Positions 1-8,911 of a stretch of 64,000 nt of DNA are shown in pieces. The notes under the pieces were generated by a model that was not told where the DNA came from, searched no databases, and saw only the letters and a program-made list of their open reading frames with translations. The position numbers and the translations under genes are program-made. Position 1 is the stretch's first letter; every line of letters starts with the position of its first letter. Origin of the DNA: Holdemania massiliensis (GTDB taxonomy: Bacteria > Bacillota_I > Bacilli_A > Erysipelotrichales > Erysipelotrichaceae); contig NZ_JAKNTK010000001.1 of NCBI RefSeq assembly GCF_022440805.1, positions 4,092,001 to 4,156,000 on the forward strand, read 5' to 3'.

Positions 1-1
1 A

Positions 2-1699
2 GAATTCCGGCGTTTTGACTATTTGAACTATGCTGAGTATTCCACGGCTTATCTAATTACCTTGAAACTTCTGACCGCCTCCGCCTATACCTCGATTGAA
101 TCGCTGGTCGACGCGTTATTCTGTTCCCGCAGTACGATTTTGCGAACTTTGGAGCAAGTCCAGACGATCCTCTCGCCGTTTGAGCTGGAAGTCAAAGTCC
201 GGCGCAACTACGGCTTAATCCTGCAGGGCAGCGAATGGTCAAAGCGGCTTTGTTTGATTTTCATGCATAAAGTTTTCGTCCATGAAAACAAGCCGAAGAT
301 TTATTCAGGAACCTTCGGCGCTTTGTTTTTAAATCAGACGGATTATCCGCAGACGCTGATGGATCAGGTTCAGACTTATTTCGGCAATCATTCCGACATC
401 ACCATTCCCAATATCCATCTGATCAAGATTGTTCAGTACATTCTTCTAGCCCGGACTCGCTCTTATCATGCGGATGAAATCGATTATTCCCCGGATCAGC
501 GTCAGAAAATCCAAAGCTTGCCGGCCTATCAGGCTGCCAATCAGCTATATAGCTTGCTTCCGGCGTATTTCCAGGAAAATCTGCAGGAAACTGACCGGTT
601 GTCCCTGGCTGTGATGATCGCCTGCTGCATGACATTAAGAAGCACCGCTTTCATACCGGAGCCGCAGCGCCAGGCAATAATGACAGAAGTGCAGGAAATC
701 TTGGCTTTCCTATCTCATTATTATGAATTAGACGGTTGTTTTGACGATCCTTTTTATGATGCCTTTGCCTGTTACCTCTATTGTCTGCATCTGAAAAAGG
801 AGTTTCACTTCTCAACGGATTCGGAAGAGTTGACAACCTCCACGAAAGTCGGCTTATGGACAGCCGAGCTGTGCTCCTTATTTGCTTTATTCTATAAACA
901 GAAATATGCGGTTCAGCTGGACGAAACAGACCTCACTGAGGCTTATTACATTCTAAACGCCGCAATCTATAAGCAGAATTATACCTTTGACAAGATGAAG
1001 GTCGCGGTTGTTTCCCGACAGGGTCGTTACTACAGTGAAAGCTTCGCGGTCCGGCTGATGATGCAGGCCAGCCGTTATCTGCGGCAGATCGAGATTTTGG
1101 AAGTAACAGAATTGTTTGATCCTTCCAAAACGGATTATGATGCGATCCTGACCGATCTGTATCCCGGTTCGCTGCCAGCTTGCGCCAAAACGGTGATTGA
1201 ACTAAACCATCATCCCAACGATGCGGTTTTTGAAGATTTAGCTCAGTTCCTTGTCTGCGATCTGAACCGCAAAGCACTCCCATTGTTTCCAAAACAGAAC
1301 TTCCACAAGACACATTTTTCTGATAAGCAGGCTGTCTATCATGCGATTTATAAACAAGTTCAGAATCAATTCAGCGATCAAGAGGAGTTCTTCCGTGATT
1401 TAGAGCTGCGTGACAGTTTTATCAGCAATGAGAAGAAACATGATCTGGTCTTGATTACCACGCTTGCCCTACGTACTCAGCAGCCCTGCTTTGAGGTGTT
1501 TGTCAACCGCAAGCCGATTTCTTGGAATCAAAACAAGGCACGCGTCTTTATTTTCTATCAATATGGCAACGGATGCCGAGAGAATGTCCAGAAGATAAGT
1601 CATCTGTTAAAGCAGTTCATCCATCAGAATCCCTTGTTTCTCAATACGCTCTATGATCAAAGCTATGAAGATATCGTATCCAATTTTAATATTCTTTAG
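2..1699 (+). CDS. PRD/Mga-like transcriptional regulator of a PTS locus (5' end outside window)
   Basis: The reading frame is open from base 2, so the gene starts upstream of the window; the first in-frame TTG at 23 is not the true start. The protein is clearly paralogous to the complete regulator at 8912-10852 and lines up with it from about residue 81 of that protein. What remains is a winged-helix segment (SIESLVDALFCSRSTILRTL), a helical PRD-like middle, an EIIB-like segment (KMKVAVVSRQGRYYSE) and a C-terminal EIIA-type-2-like domain. In the EIIA-like domain the usual PH active-site motif reads TTLALR, so the phosphorylatable histidine is missing. A likely role is control of the neighbouring mannose-family PTS operon; this is inferred from position. 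A terminator follows the stop. Confidence 0.8.
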   Translation, partial: EFRRFDYLNYAEYSTAYLITLKLLTASAYTSIESLVDALFCSRSTILRTLEQVQTILSPFELEVKVRRNYGLILQGSEWSKRLCLIFMHKVFVHENKPKIYSGTFGALFLNQTDYPQTLMDQVQTYFGNHSDITIPNIHLIKIVQYILLARTRSYHADEIDYSPDQRQKIQSLPAYQAANQLYSLLPAYFQENLQETDRLSLAVMIACCMTLRSTAFIPEPQRQAIMTEVQEILAFLSHYYELDGCFDDPFYDAFACYLYCLHLKKEFHFSTDSEELTTSTKVGLWTAELCSLFALFYKQKYAVQLDETDLTEAYYILNAAIYKQNYTFDKMKVAVVSRQGRYYSESFAVRLMMQASRYLRQIEILEVTELFDPSKTDYDAILTDLYPGSLPACAKTVIELNHHPNDAVFEDLAQFLVCDLNRKALPLFPKQNFHKTHFSDKQAVYHAIYKQVQNQFSDQEEFFRDLELRDSFISNEKKHDLVLITTLALRTQQPCFEVFVNRKPISWNQNKARVFIFYQYGNGCRENVQKISHLLKQFIHQNPLFLNTLYDQSYEDIVSNFNIL

Positions 1700-1729
1700 C
1701 CTTGAGTAATGCAGAAATTATGCGAAAAA

Positions 1730-1773
1730 CAGAAGATTGAAAGTCTCTTCGCAGACTTCTTCTGCTTTTTTTT
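1730..1773 (+). terminator. Rho-independent terminator of the first regulator gene
   Basis: Inverted repeat of CAGAAG (1730-1735) and AAGTCT (1741-1746) with AGACTT (1753-1758) and CTTCTG (1759-1764), followed by a run of eight T. Confidence 0.8.
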
Positions 1774-2067
1774 GCAGTTTTACGCCCTCAGTTTTAAGGG
1801 AAGCCATCGCCTTCTGCAGCCTTATTTCATCGGCTGTGTATTAGAACCGCTCAGGACTGTCATTGTCTGAGGGTTTTATATGTTTCTTATTAACCATACC
1901 TATAAAGAGCACTCTTCACTTATTTATAAGGGATTATCAAAGGAAAGATCTGTCACTCAAGCAAAGCAATTCTACCAATTAAAAATAAATATACTTTAGA
2001 GTATAATACTTATAAGTATATTAATGCTTGAGAGGCTGTTATGACCTTGGATTCAAGAAGAAACCAC
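1774..2067. other. Gene-free stretch with AT-rich palindromes
   Basis: No gene is visible here. Around 1990-2022 two AT-rich palindromes lie side by side: TATACT-TTAG-AGTATA, then ATACTTATAAGTAT. The second shares the 11-mer TTATAAGTATA with the large palindrome at 18642-18675. Nothing else was recognised. Confidence 0.5.
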
Positions 2068-2114
2068 AAAAAGATCTTCAATGCAGGAAGTTCCCTGAAT
2101 CGAAGATCTTTTTT
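2068..2114 (-). terminator. Terminator at the end of the PTS1 operon
   Basis: AAAAAGATCTTC (2068-2079) pairs with GAAGATCTTTTTT (2102-2114). It is T-rich on both strands, so it could also act bidirectionally. It lies just downstream of the MBL-fold gene. Confidence 0.75.
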
Positions 2115-2136
2115 ATGGATTTTCAAAAAATGAATT

Positions 2137-3225
2137 CTATTCTTCAGTAAACTGATGCTTATAAACCCGATCCGGGCTGTATCGCAGTGCTGTCCATTGA
2201 TGAATGTTTTTGGTGCGGGAAACATGCCGCTGTCCATCCCGCTCAAATACCCGCTCACCATCGGAATTTTCCGGATTCTTTAATACCTGTTCAACCGTAT
2301 TCAATAAATACTGCAGGATTAATGGGGATTGATCCCAAGCGCCATGCCCTGGGAAAACACCGTTGATTTCCGCAAACCGCGGCTGCAGCTTCCGCAAAGC
2401 CTCGCCCAGCGCTTCAACAGTGCAGAACTCACCGTAAGCCGTACCCTTCGGACGGCTGCCGATTCCCGTTGTATCGCCGCTGAACAAAATGTGATGATGA
2501 TGATCATAGAAACCACATTGTCCCGGTGTGTGTCCCGGAAGCAGGACAGCTTCAACAAGATATCCATCGCCTAAATCAAACAAATGTCCATCTTCAATGC
2601 CGATAATCTCATACGGAACATAGTTCTCCTTGTGGTGTCGGTCAATGATGATATCTTCCTTATCAAAATGGGTATATACCGGCTCACCCGGCTGAATCCA
2701 CTCATCCCAGACCTGAATCGGCTGATCGGTATTGTTAAACAGATAATCCCAGATATCCGGATTGTTCTTTGTCTGCAGATCCAAAACTTCGTTTCGGTGG
2801 CAGTACACCCGCTCAAACTGTGCGTTGCCGTAGCAATGATCATAATGCGCATGCGTATTGACAACGATCAGTTCTTTATCTCCGATCAAATGCCGGATCA
2901 AACCTTTCAGATCGCCCACACCAAATGACGTATCCACCAACAGCGCCTTTTCAGGGCCATCGACCAAGTACATCCAAACATCACCGGCCCCATCGAAGCT
3001 GTCGTTATACAACGCATACACACCTTCGCGGACTTGATAAACTTCGGTATACGGGTTGATCTCTGGATAAAACTGTTTCAATGAGCTCGTTTCCCGCAGA
3101 ATCTTCATAAAGGACCAGCGGACTGGATGTTCCGTTTCCCAAACGATTCGTTTAGACTTTAAATCGGAATGGATCGGACGCGGAACGGCGCCCAAGGCTG
3201 TATTTTTCTTAAAACTTCCCGGCAT
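2137..3225 (-). CDS. Metallo-beta-lactamase-fold hydrolase
   Basis: A 362-residue cytoplasmic protein with the MBL zinc-site motifs in order: THAHYDH (HxHxDH) near residue 126, a PGHTPG histidine in the middle, a SGDT aspartate, and PGHG near the C-terminus. These are the residues of a di-zinc hydrolase of the glyoxalase II/lactonase-like group; the substrate cannot be read. Start ATG at 3225 has AGGAGG about 7 bases upstream. It is the last gene of the minus-strand run that begins with the PTS1 EIIB gene and follows the MATE gene by about 37 bases, so it may process a product of the imported sugar. That link is inference. Confidence 0.85.
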   Translation of the reverse strand: MPGSFKKNTALGAVPRPIHSDLKSKRIVWETEHPVRWSFMKILRETSSLKQFYPEINPYTEVYQVREGVYALYNDSFDGAGDVWMYLVDGPEKALLVDTSFGVGDLKGLIRHLIGDKELIVVNTHAHYDHCYGNAQFERVYCHRNEVLDLQTKNNPDIWDYLFNNTDQPIQVWDEWIQPGEPVYTHFDKEDIIIDRHHKENYVPYEIIGIEDGHLFDLGDGYLVEAVLLPGHTPGQCGFYDHHHHILFSGDTTGIGSRPKGTAYGEFCTVEALGEALRKLQPRFAEINGVFPGHGAWDQSPLILQYLLNTVEQVLKNPENSDGERVFERDGQRHVSRTKNIHQWTALRYSPDRVYKHQFTEE

Positions 3226-3262
3226 ACATTTTCCTCCTGTCTTTCTTGTTTGATTTCCAATT

Positions 3263-4639
3263 CTATTCTGTTAATAGCTTCCTGGTTTTCCATTTGCCGC
3301 TGAGATAATAAGCGATGCAGATCACACCGTTGACGATGCGGGAACAAGCCACGCCATACCACAGACCTTCATACCCCATGTGAAAGACGTTGATGAAGAT
3401 CAAACTCAGGCCGATCTTACAGATAACGCCATCCAAAAGGCCAAGCAGGAAGCCCATCTCCACAAATCCGCAGCCAGTCACCATCGCCTGGAAGGATCCG
3501 GTGATCGCTGAGGCAAAGAAATGAATAGTAAAGATCCGTAAAAAGGTCGTTCCCATTTCAATAACAGCTGCATCCTGGGTAAAGATGCCAAAGATGACAT
3601 GCGGAATCAAAACGCACAGCAGCGATGAGAGACCTGCCAGCACGACACAGCAGCCGGCTGTGACCCAGGTTGTTTTCCCGGCCCGCTCCGGCTTGTGTGC
3701 TCCCAGATTCTGACCGATCATACTGGCTGCCGCTGTATCGACGCCGGAGATGAAAACCTCCAGGAACTTCTGCAGCTTGTTGCCCACACCATTGGTTGTG
3801 GAAACCACAACGCCGTAAGAATTGGCCGACGCATTAACCCAAAGCATGCCCGTCCGCACCATGAGGGAACGGAAAACCTGCGGAATGCCCAGGCGAACCA
3901 GCACCTTCAAAATCGGCATATCAATCTGGAAATAACGCAGTTTAAGTTCAAAATCAAAGTGTTCACGCTGAATCCACAGATAGAGGAATGCCGCCAAAAA
4001 CGAACAAAGCTGGGAAACAACCGTAGCGATGGCCGTTCCGGCAGCCCCCATGTGGAAAACGGCGACCAGCAGAATATCCAGAAAAATGTTGGCAGCCGCC
4101 GCTACCAGAATAAACAGCAGCGGCTTTTTGGATTCGCCCATGCCCCGCAGCACACCGCAAACCGCGTTATAGCCGAAGATAAACGGATACCCCAAAGCCG
4201 TGATGATCATGTACTGCGACGCCTGCGACAGCGCCACCTGCGGACAATTCAACAGCTGCAGAATCGGCTGACAGAACAAAATACCCAATCCCATTAACAC
4301 TAGGGAACAGACAATCGTAAATGTCAGAAGCGTTCCGACCGTTTTTTTCATCTTATCTTCCATGCCGGATCCCGCCAGCTGAGCGATATAGATCTGTCCT
4401 GCTCCGGCAAAGCCCATCGCGACCGGACTGACCAGATCCGCCATCTCGCCGCCGGTATTGACAGCGATGCTTCCAACATTGCCGACAAACTGACCGATGA
4501 CCGATAAGTCGACCATCGAATACAGCTGTTGGACAATATTCGTCAGAACAATCGGAATCGCAAAGATCAGCAGTGTGGTCAGGATTGGTCCCTCAGTCAG
4601 GTTCGTGCCGACCTGCCTGCGTTTTCCCGCGGCTTCCAT
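3263..4639 (-). CDS. MATE family multidrug/metabolite efflux transporter
   Basis: The 458-residue protein has about 12 hydrophobic segments and two homologous halves, as in MATE proteins (family length about 450). The N-terminal LTEGPILTTLLIFAIPIVLTN and a repeat-half motif near the middle are typical of the DinF/NorM-like bacterial branch, which exports cationic compounds in exchange for Na+ or H+. The start at 4639 has only a weak G-rich ribosome site. The gene sits between PTS1 EIIA and the MBL hydrolase on the same strand. Its presence in a PTS operon suggests it exports a toxic or surplus by-product of that sugar pathway, which is inference. A second MATE gene lies at 15750-17087. Confidence 0.9.
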   Translation of the reverse strand: MEAAGKRRQVGTNLTEGPILTTLLIFAIPIVLTNIVQQLYSMVDLSVIGQFVGNVGSIAVNTGGEMADLVSPVAMGFAGAGQIYIAQLAGSGMEDKMKKTVGTLLTFTIVCSLVLMGLGILFCQPILQLLNCPQVALSQASQYMIITALGYPFIFGYNAVCGVLRGMGESKKPLLFILVAAAANIFLDILLVAVFHMGAAGTAIATVVSQLCSFLAAFLYLWIQREHFDFELKLRYFQIDMPILKVLVRLGIPQVFRSLMVRTGMLWVNASANSYGVVVSTTNGVGNKLQKFLEVFISGVDTAAASMIGQNLGAHKPERAGKTTWVTAGCCVVLAGLSSLLCVLIPHVIFGIFTQDAAVIEMGTTFLRIFTIHFFASAITGSFQAMVTGCGFVEMGFLLGLLDGVICKIGLSLIFINVFHMGYEGLWYGVACSRIVNGVICIAYYLSGKWKTRKLLTE

Positions 4640-4679
4640 TTACCGGCTGCCCCCTTTTTTCAGGCCTTGAGAATCCAAC

Positions 4680-5102
4680 TTAGTCATCATCATCCGGTGA
4701 GGACTCCGATCCGGCTAACAACAGTGCTCCGGCATCCTGAATCGCCTGACGGCCATTTTCCACAATCGTCGCCGCATCCACATCTGTACTTTCCCGCATT
4801 CCCAACAGTTCCAAAATCATCGGCAGATTCATTCCGACGATCAAGCGGATTTTTTCACTGACGATTGTCAGAGCCTGATTGCAAGGTGTTCCGCCAAGCA
4901 TATCGGCAAAGATCAGAACGCCGTCACCACGGTCGACTTCCGCAACTTTCTGCAGCAGCTGATCATGAAATTCCTGCGGTGAATGATTCTCACGCAGCGC
5001 ACAGATTTCCAGCTGCGGTATCCGGGAACCAAATAACATCGACAAAGAGTCCACGATGCCCTCTGCCATTTTACCATGACTGATTAAAACCAGACCTACC
5101 AT
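4680..5102 (-). CDS. PTS mannose-family EIIA component (PTS1)
   Basis: A 140-residue EIIA of the mannose/fructose/sorbose (Man) class. The N-terminus MVGLVLISHGKMAEG contains the active-site histidine at residue 9 that accepts phosphate from HPr. The segment GVLIFADMLGGTPCN is the usual second family motif. ATG at 5102 is chosen because GAGGAGG stands just upstream; the frame is open further but lacks a ribosome site there. It ends with an acidic DDDD tail. It forms PTS1 together with the EIIB, EIIC and EIID genes at 5708-7866, with a YcxB-like gene placed between EIID and EIIA. Confidence 0.9.
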   Translation of the reverse strand: MVGLVLISHGKMAEGIVDSLSMLFGSRIPQLEICALRENHSPQEFHDQLLQKVAEVDRGDGVLIFADMLGGTPCNQALTIVSEKIRLIVGMNLPMILELLGMRESTDVDAATIVENGRQAIQDAGALLLAGSESSPDDDD

Positions 5103-5151
5103 TTTATTGCCTCCTCCTCTTGTGATGAGATTCCTTGTATAAAGGAAATCG

Positions 5152-5688
5152 TCATTCAACGATTTCCTGTTTCCCTTCTTGTTTTTTTGTTTGTTTCCGA
5201 TTGACGGCAAGGGTCAGACGAAGCAGCCACTGCTTCATTCGCTCCTCATTTTCACCGAAAGCCTTCTCCGGGATCACCAGCTGGGTCTGATCTTCAAAAG
5301 CAACGATCAGAAAATCTTTCAGGATGAAATAATCCGCGAGCTTTTTTTCCGTGCCGTTGACTCTGAAGCAGCCTTCGTTTTCTTCAATTTGCAGCGCCTC
5401 CCAGTTCAGCTGGGAAGAAGCCAGTTTTCGTTTCGCTGCACTTCTGCATAAATTGCGGAAGAATCGCGGCGCCAGATAAAACAGCCAGAGTAAGGAAAAG
5501 GAAACGGCAATCACCCAGGCCCCTATCGAATGTGTCCATTGAAAACCAATCATCAACGCGGCGCACAGCGCCGGGCCCCAAAGCAGGGCAATTCCCCGCG
5601 GCAGGCGTGTCTGATGCGAGGAGCTCAGCAAAGTTTCATAGTAGCGCAGTGCATCCTCAGGACTGAATTGATATTGCAGCTGAAGCAT
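5152..5688 (-). CDS. YcxB-like two-TM membrane protein
   Basis: 178 residues. An N-terminal cytoplasmic segment is followed by two closely spaced membrane helices (about residues 33-50 and 54-71) and a soluble C-terminal half containing ENEGCFRVNG and YFILKDFLIVAFEDQTQLVIPEKAF. This layout matches YcxB-type proteins of Firmicutes, whose function is unknown. GAGGAGGG stands before ATG 5688. It lies inside the PTS1 operon between EIID and EIIA, so co-expression with the transporter is very likely. Confidence 0.6.
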   Translation of the reverse strand: MLQLQYQFSPEDALRYYETLLSSSHQTRLPRGIALLWGPALCAALMIGFQWTHSIGAWVIAVSFSLLWLFYLAPRFFRNLCRSAAKRKLASSQLNWEALQIEENEGCFRVNGTEKKLADYFILKDFLIVAFEDQTQLVIPEKAFGENEERMKQWLLRLTLAVNRKQTKKQEGKQEIVE

Positions 5689-5707
5689 AACCGTTCCCTC
5701 CTCTTTC

Positions 5708-6550
5708 TTAAGCCAGAATCGTTGTCATGTAACCGATAATCGCAACTGGGATCATCCACAACATGATCTTCGTTGCCGACCATTTCTTTTCTTTTACCAA
5801 ATAGTACACGATGAAGCAGATGACCAGGGTCAAAATCTTCGGAAAGAAGGCGTCCAGAACATCGGTTTGGATGTTGATGCTGGTCTGACCGAAGGAAGCG
5901 ACCAGTCCGGTCTTGACATTCATGATGCCTGCCAGAACACCGCCGATCACCGTGATGCCCAAGGCTTCAAAGGCCGGAATAACCCGTTCCTTCATATTCG
6001 AGCTGACTAACGTTTCCGCACCGATGATTCCGTATTTATAACCCGTCTTGAATAAGGTTAAGCACAGAATCGCATTGATGACCGTATAGGCGGCAAATAA
6101 GAACAGCGCACCTAAGATGGAACCTTCCGTACTTAAGCCGATCGCAATGGAAATCAGGATCGGCGTGATCAGAGCCTGAATCAGCGAATCGCCCAAACCT
6201 GCCAGCGGTCCGGCCAGCGCCTGCTTAATCGACTGGATCAGTTCGTTGGTGATCGTGTCGTCATGGGCTCGTTCAACTTCCATACCCAGAACAATTCCAT
6301 AAATGACCGCGCCCAGACCCTGCTGCGTGTTGAAGAAAACTTCATGGTTGCGGCACAGTTCCTTCTGCTTTTCCACATCTTCCGGATAAATTTCATCCGC
6401 GACGCGTGCCAGCATACAAACCATCGAGCAGCCTAACATCCGTTCCCGCGTAAAGTTCATCGGGATTGACCAGTTGTAAGCCCAGAAGGCTTTGTTGACA
6501 AATTTCTTATCGCTCTTTAACGCCTGAAGGCGTTCTGTGTTCTGTGTCAT
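5708..6550 (-). CDS. PTS mannose-family EIID component (PTS1)
   Basis: A 280-residue EIID membrane subunit of the Man class. It opens with a soluble N-terminal half (NKAFWAYNWSIPMNFTRERMLG), contains the conserved AGPLAGLGDSLIQALITPI motif near residue 128, and ends in several membrane helices. With EIIC it forms the translocation channel for the sugar. The ATG at 6550 shares one base with the EIIC stop codon, which indicates translational coupling. The exact sugar cannot be told from sequence. Confidence 0.92.
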   Translation of the reverse strand: MTQNTERLQALKSDKKFVNKAFWAYNWSIPMNFTRERMLGCSMVCMLARVADEIYPEDVEKQKELCRNHEVFFNTQQGLGAVIYGIVLGMEVERAHDDTITNELIQSIKQALAGPLAGLGDSLIQALITPILISIAIGLSTEGSILGALFLFAAYTVINAILCLTLFKTGYKYGIIGAETLVSSNMKERVIPAFEALGITVIGGVLAGIMNVKTGLVASFGQTSINIQTDVLDAFFPKILTLVICFIVYYLVKEKKWSATKIMLWMIPVAIIGYMTTILA

Positions 6551-7338
6551 CAGTCGTCATCCTCCTCAACGCCGGCCGCAGCCATCTTTTTATCCGGAGT
6601 GAACTGGAAAATCAGATAAGCAATAACGCAGCCCACAACCGTAATTGAAATTGTATCCCAGCCCAAAGCCGCGGCCAGGACAAAGCCGAACAGGAAATAA
6701 ATCCACTGGAACGGTGAATGAATCAAGGTAACCATCAGGATCATAAAGCCGATTGCCGGAAGCAGACCTGTAAAGGTTGAAGTGATCGCATTGATCTGCG
6801 GCGGCAGTGCACTGACAATACTGCTGATGACGGCCGATCCGGCTAAACAGAATACTGGAACAATGACCAGACAGGAAACCAATGTCCAGATGTGTCCCGC
6901 AGCCGGGAACCACCAGGCTTGTTTAATTTTCCCCTTTTCAATCAAGGCGTCCTGACGGTGCAGGAAGCCGACTTTCACCAGGTTGCCCACGGTATCCAGA
7001 ATGTTCTGAACAGCCGCAAAAGCCAAAGCAATCGTCAGACATTCTGCCGCATCGCCGCCCGAAACCAAGGTCAGCGGCAAAGCAAACCAGAGCGCAATAT
7101 TGATTTTGGGCAAGGTTGCGACCCCGCCGATCGACATCTGACCGATATAGGCCGCCTGAATGACGCAGCCGATGATCATCGCGTTTTTCATGTCCCCCAT
7201 GATCATGCCGATGATCAGACAGTGGATCAGCGGCTTGCTCATGATATTCATGCTCAGCCAGCCCAGCGGGAACATCCCGGTTGAAACCAGGAAGCAGAAG
7301 AGTCCAAGCAGAATCGCTTGAAGAATGGTGATTTGCAT
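6550..7338 (-). CDS. PTS mannose-family EIIC component (PTS1)
   Basis: 262 residues with about seven hydrophobic segments. MGDMKNAMIIGCVIQAAYIGQMSIGG is the family-typical stretch (its core resembles the GD..G...G...E motif of ManY/AgaC proteins). It is the sugar-binding channel subunit of PTS1. The ATG at 7338 has GGGGAG upstream. The gene follows EIIB by about 40 bases and overlaps EIID by one base. Its acidic C-terminal tail (EEDDD) is soluble. Confidence 0.9.
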   Translation of the reverse strand: MQITILQAILLGLFCFLVSTGMFPLGWLSMNIMSKPLIHCLIIGMIMGDMKNAMIIGCVIQAAYIGQMSIGGVATLPKINIALWFALPLTLVSGGDAAECLTIALAFAAVQNILDTVGNLVKVGFLHRQDALIEKGKIKQAWWFPAAGHIWTLVSCLVIVPVFCLAGSAVISSIVSALPPQINAITSTFTGLLPAIGFMILMVTLIHSPFQWIYFLFGFVLAAALGWDTISITVVGCVIAYLIFQFTPDKKMAAAGVEEDDD

Positions 7339-7377
7339 CGTATTTTCTCCCCTTTCTCTTATATTGAAATAAAATAC

Positions 7378-7866
7378 TTAATGCTGATCTTTAATGTCCT
7401 TGAAATACAGCTCCGGCTGGCCGTCGCCCGGGAACTGCTGAAACTGAATCGAAATCCCCAATTGATCCAGTTCTTTTAATGCGGCAAGCTCTTCTTCATT
7501 AATCCAAATATCCCGGCGTACCCAGAAGCCATCCTTTTCCTTAGGAATGTTGGCGACATTGACAGTTTTCATCAGATCCGGAATCGCCTGGTAGATTTTT
7601 AACAAGGTTGATGGCCGGCGGGTGATGATCAGCGTGCGTTTTTCATTGATCATGCATTTGCGAATTGGCGTTAAGGCATCGTCAAACGTATGAACAGTTA
7701 CTTTCACGCCCTGCGGCGCAGCCATTTCAAAAATACGTTTTAACATCGGATTGGTCGCTGTGGCATCATCCACACCGATCACCCGCGTGATTTTGTTGAG
7801 CGGAATAATTTTAGTTTGACATTGACCGTGAATCAGACGGTCATCGCAGCGAATAAAAACAATCAT
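7378..7866 (-). CDS. PTS mannose-family EIIB component (PTS1), first gene of operon
   Basis: A 162-residue EIIB of the Man class. MIVFIRCDDRLIHGQ carries the phosphate-accepting histidine in the RLIHGQ motif near residue 14. ATG at 7866 is preferred over the longer open frame to 7908 because AGAGGTG lies properly upstream of it and the family starts at this point. It is the first gene of PTS1; the order runs EIIB, EIIC, EIID, YcxB-like, EIIA, MATE, MBL. A cre-like site lies about 80 bases upstream. Confidence 0.92.
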   Translation of the reverse strand: MIVFIRCDDRLIHGQCQTKIIPLNKITRVIGVDDATATNPMLKRIFEMAAPQGVKVTVHTFDDALTPIRKCMINEKRTLIITRRPSTLLKIYQAIPDLMKTVNVANIPKEKDGFWVRRDIWINEEELAALKELDQLGISIQFQQFPGDGQPELYFKDIKDQH

Positions 7867-7947
7867 ACAGTACACCTCTTTCTGACGAACTTGGCTGAAG
7901 CCAGGCATTCAAGCTTTCCCCTGAATCTATGTTTATTGTAAAGGAAT

Positions 7948-7962
7948 TGGAAGCGGTTTCTT
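7948..7962 (-). promoter_or_regulatory. Putative cre (CcpA) site upstream of PTS1
   Basis: On the minus strand AAGAAACCGCTTCCA fits WTGNAANCGNWNNCW with one mismatch at position 2. Its location upstream of the first PTS gene suggests carbon catabolite control. Confidence 0.5.
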
Positions 7963-8155
7963 ATTCAGGTTTTAATCTTTAATCAGCTATTTTTTGATCT
8001 GTCAAAGGCAGCATAAAGATGTATTCCGCAAATAGGGAATACGAGTTTTTGTTTTTAAAAGCAATCAGAAATCGTTTTAAAATTCAATGACTATGGCACT
8101 TTAGGCTGGCGCTTCTCAATCTGCTTTCCCATTCTCCGTTATTCGAAAAGCGGAA

Positions 8156-8845
8156 TCATTCCATCGCTTCCTTTTCATTTGACAACAGACTGAGATCCTT
8201 CAACGCCGCTTCCACGGCATAAACCAGCGGCGTTCCCTGAAGCAGACGGCGCGCTTGAGTTAACGTCTGAATCGCCTTCTGCGGCTGATCATCCAAATAA
8301 TAGGCTTTCGCTAACGACATCATCTGCTTTCCGCGGGCTGTCCCTTCTGACTGAGAAACCTTGTCCTCCAGAAGGGAAACCACCGAACGGTCAAACTGAC
8401 AGATCAGTTTTTGATTAATCGCATTTTCCTCATGCAGTGCCTGAACTAAATCCCGAACTGATTCTTCTTCAATGGCTTCCAGTTCCCGCTGGACAACTGT
8501 GAACAATCGGGCGTCGCGATCCTGTGCAGCAATCTGACTGCACAGCTGCAGATAGGCTATTTTCTGCGGAAGGTTCAAGTGATCCGGTCGGATAGCCGGC
8601 AATATTTTTCTTACCTTTTCCAGATCATCGGCACTCATTTGATCTGTAGCCCGCAGCAAAAGCACCAGATTGGGATTCAAAAAGATCAATGCGGTCCGCC
8701 TATAAATCAGTTTTCGATAGGCTTGATAATCTTTGCCGATCAAAGCCTGTTCCAGTTGGGCATTCCAACTTTTCTTTATTTTAGCCGATCCCCAAATACC
8801 ACTTAGGATCAAAAAAGCGGACAATACGAGCGAGACTGTCATCAA
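8156..8845 (-). CDS. Hypothetical membrane-anchored helical protein
   Basis: 229 residues. One N-terminal membrane segment (about 4-20) is followed by an all-helical soluble part with TPR-like spacing (AKAYYLDDQPQKAIQTLTQARRLL). I do not recognise a named family. It lies alone between PTS1 and the divergent regulator at 8912 and shares a short intergenic region with that gene. A protein of similar layout (N-terminal helix plus helical body) is found at 45592-46389. No function can be assigned. Confidence 0.6.
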   Translation of the reverse strand: MMTVSLVLSAFLILSGIWGSAKIKKSWNAQLEQALIGKDYQAYRKLIYRRTALIFLNPNLVLLLRATDQMSADDLEKVRKILPAIRPDHLNLPQKIAYLQLCSQIAAQDRDARLFTVVQRELEAIEEESVRDLVQALHEENAINQKLICQFDRSVVSLLEDKVSQSEGTARGKQMMSLAKAYYLDDQPQKAIQTLTQARRLLQGTPLVYAVEAALKDLSLLSNEKEAME

Positions 8846-8911
8846 TTACCCTCCCTTAATCATGCAAGATTCCTGAAAATCCTTTATAATGGAGTTCAGG
8901 AGAAAGAAAAT

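Noticed and set aside
3695..4297. Plus-strand open frame of 200 codons opposite the MATE gene
   Set aside because: Exact antisense of a clear transporter, basic low-complexity product with no ribosome site or known domain.
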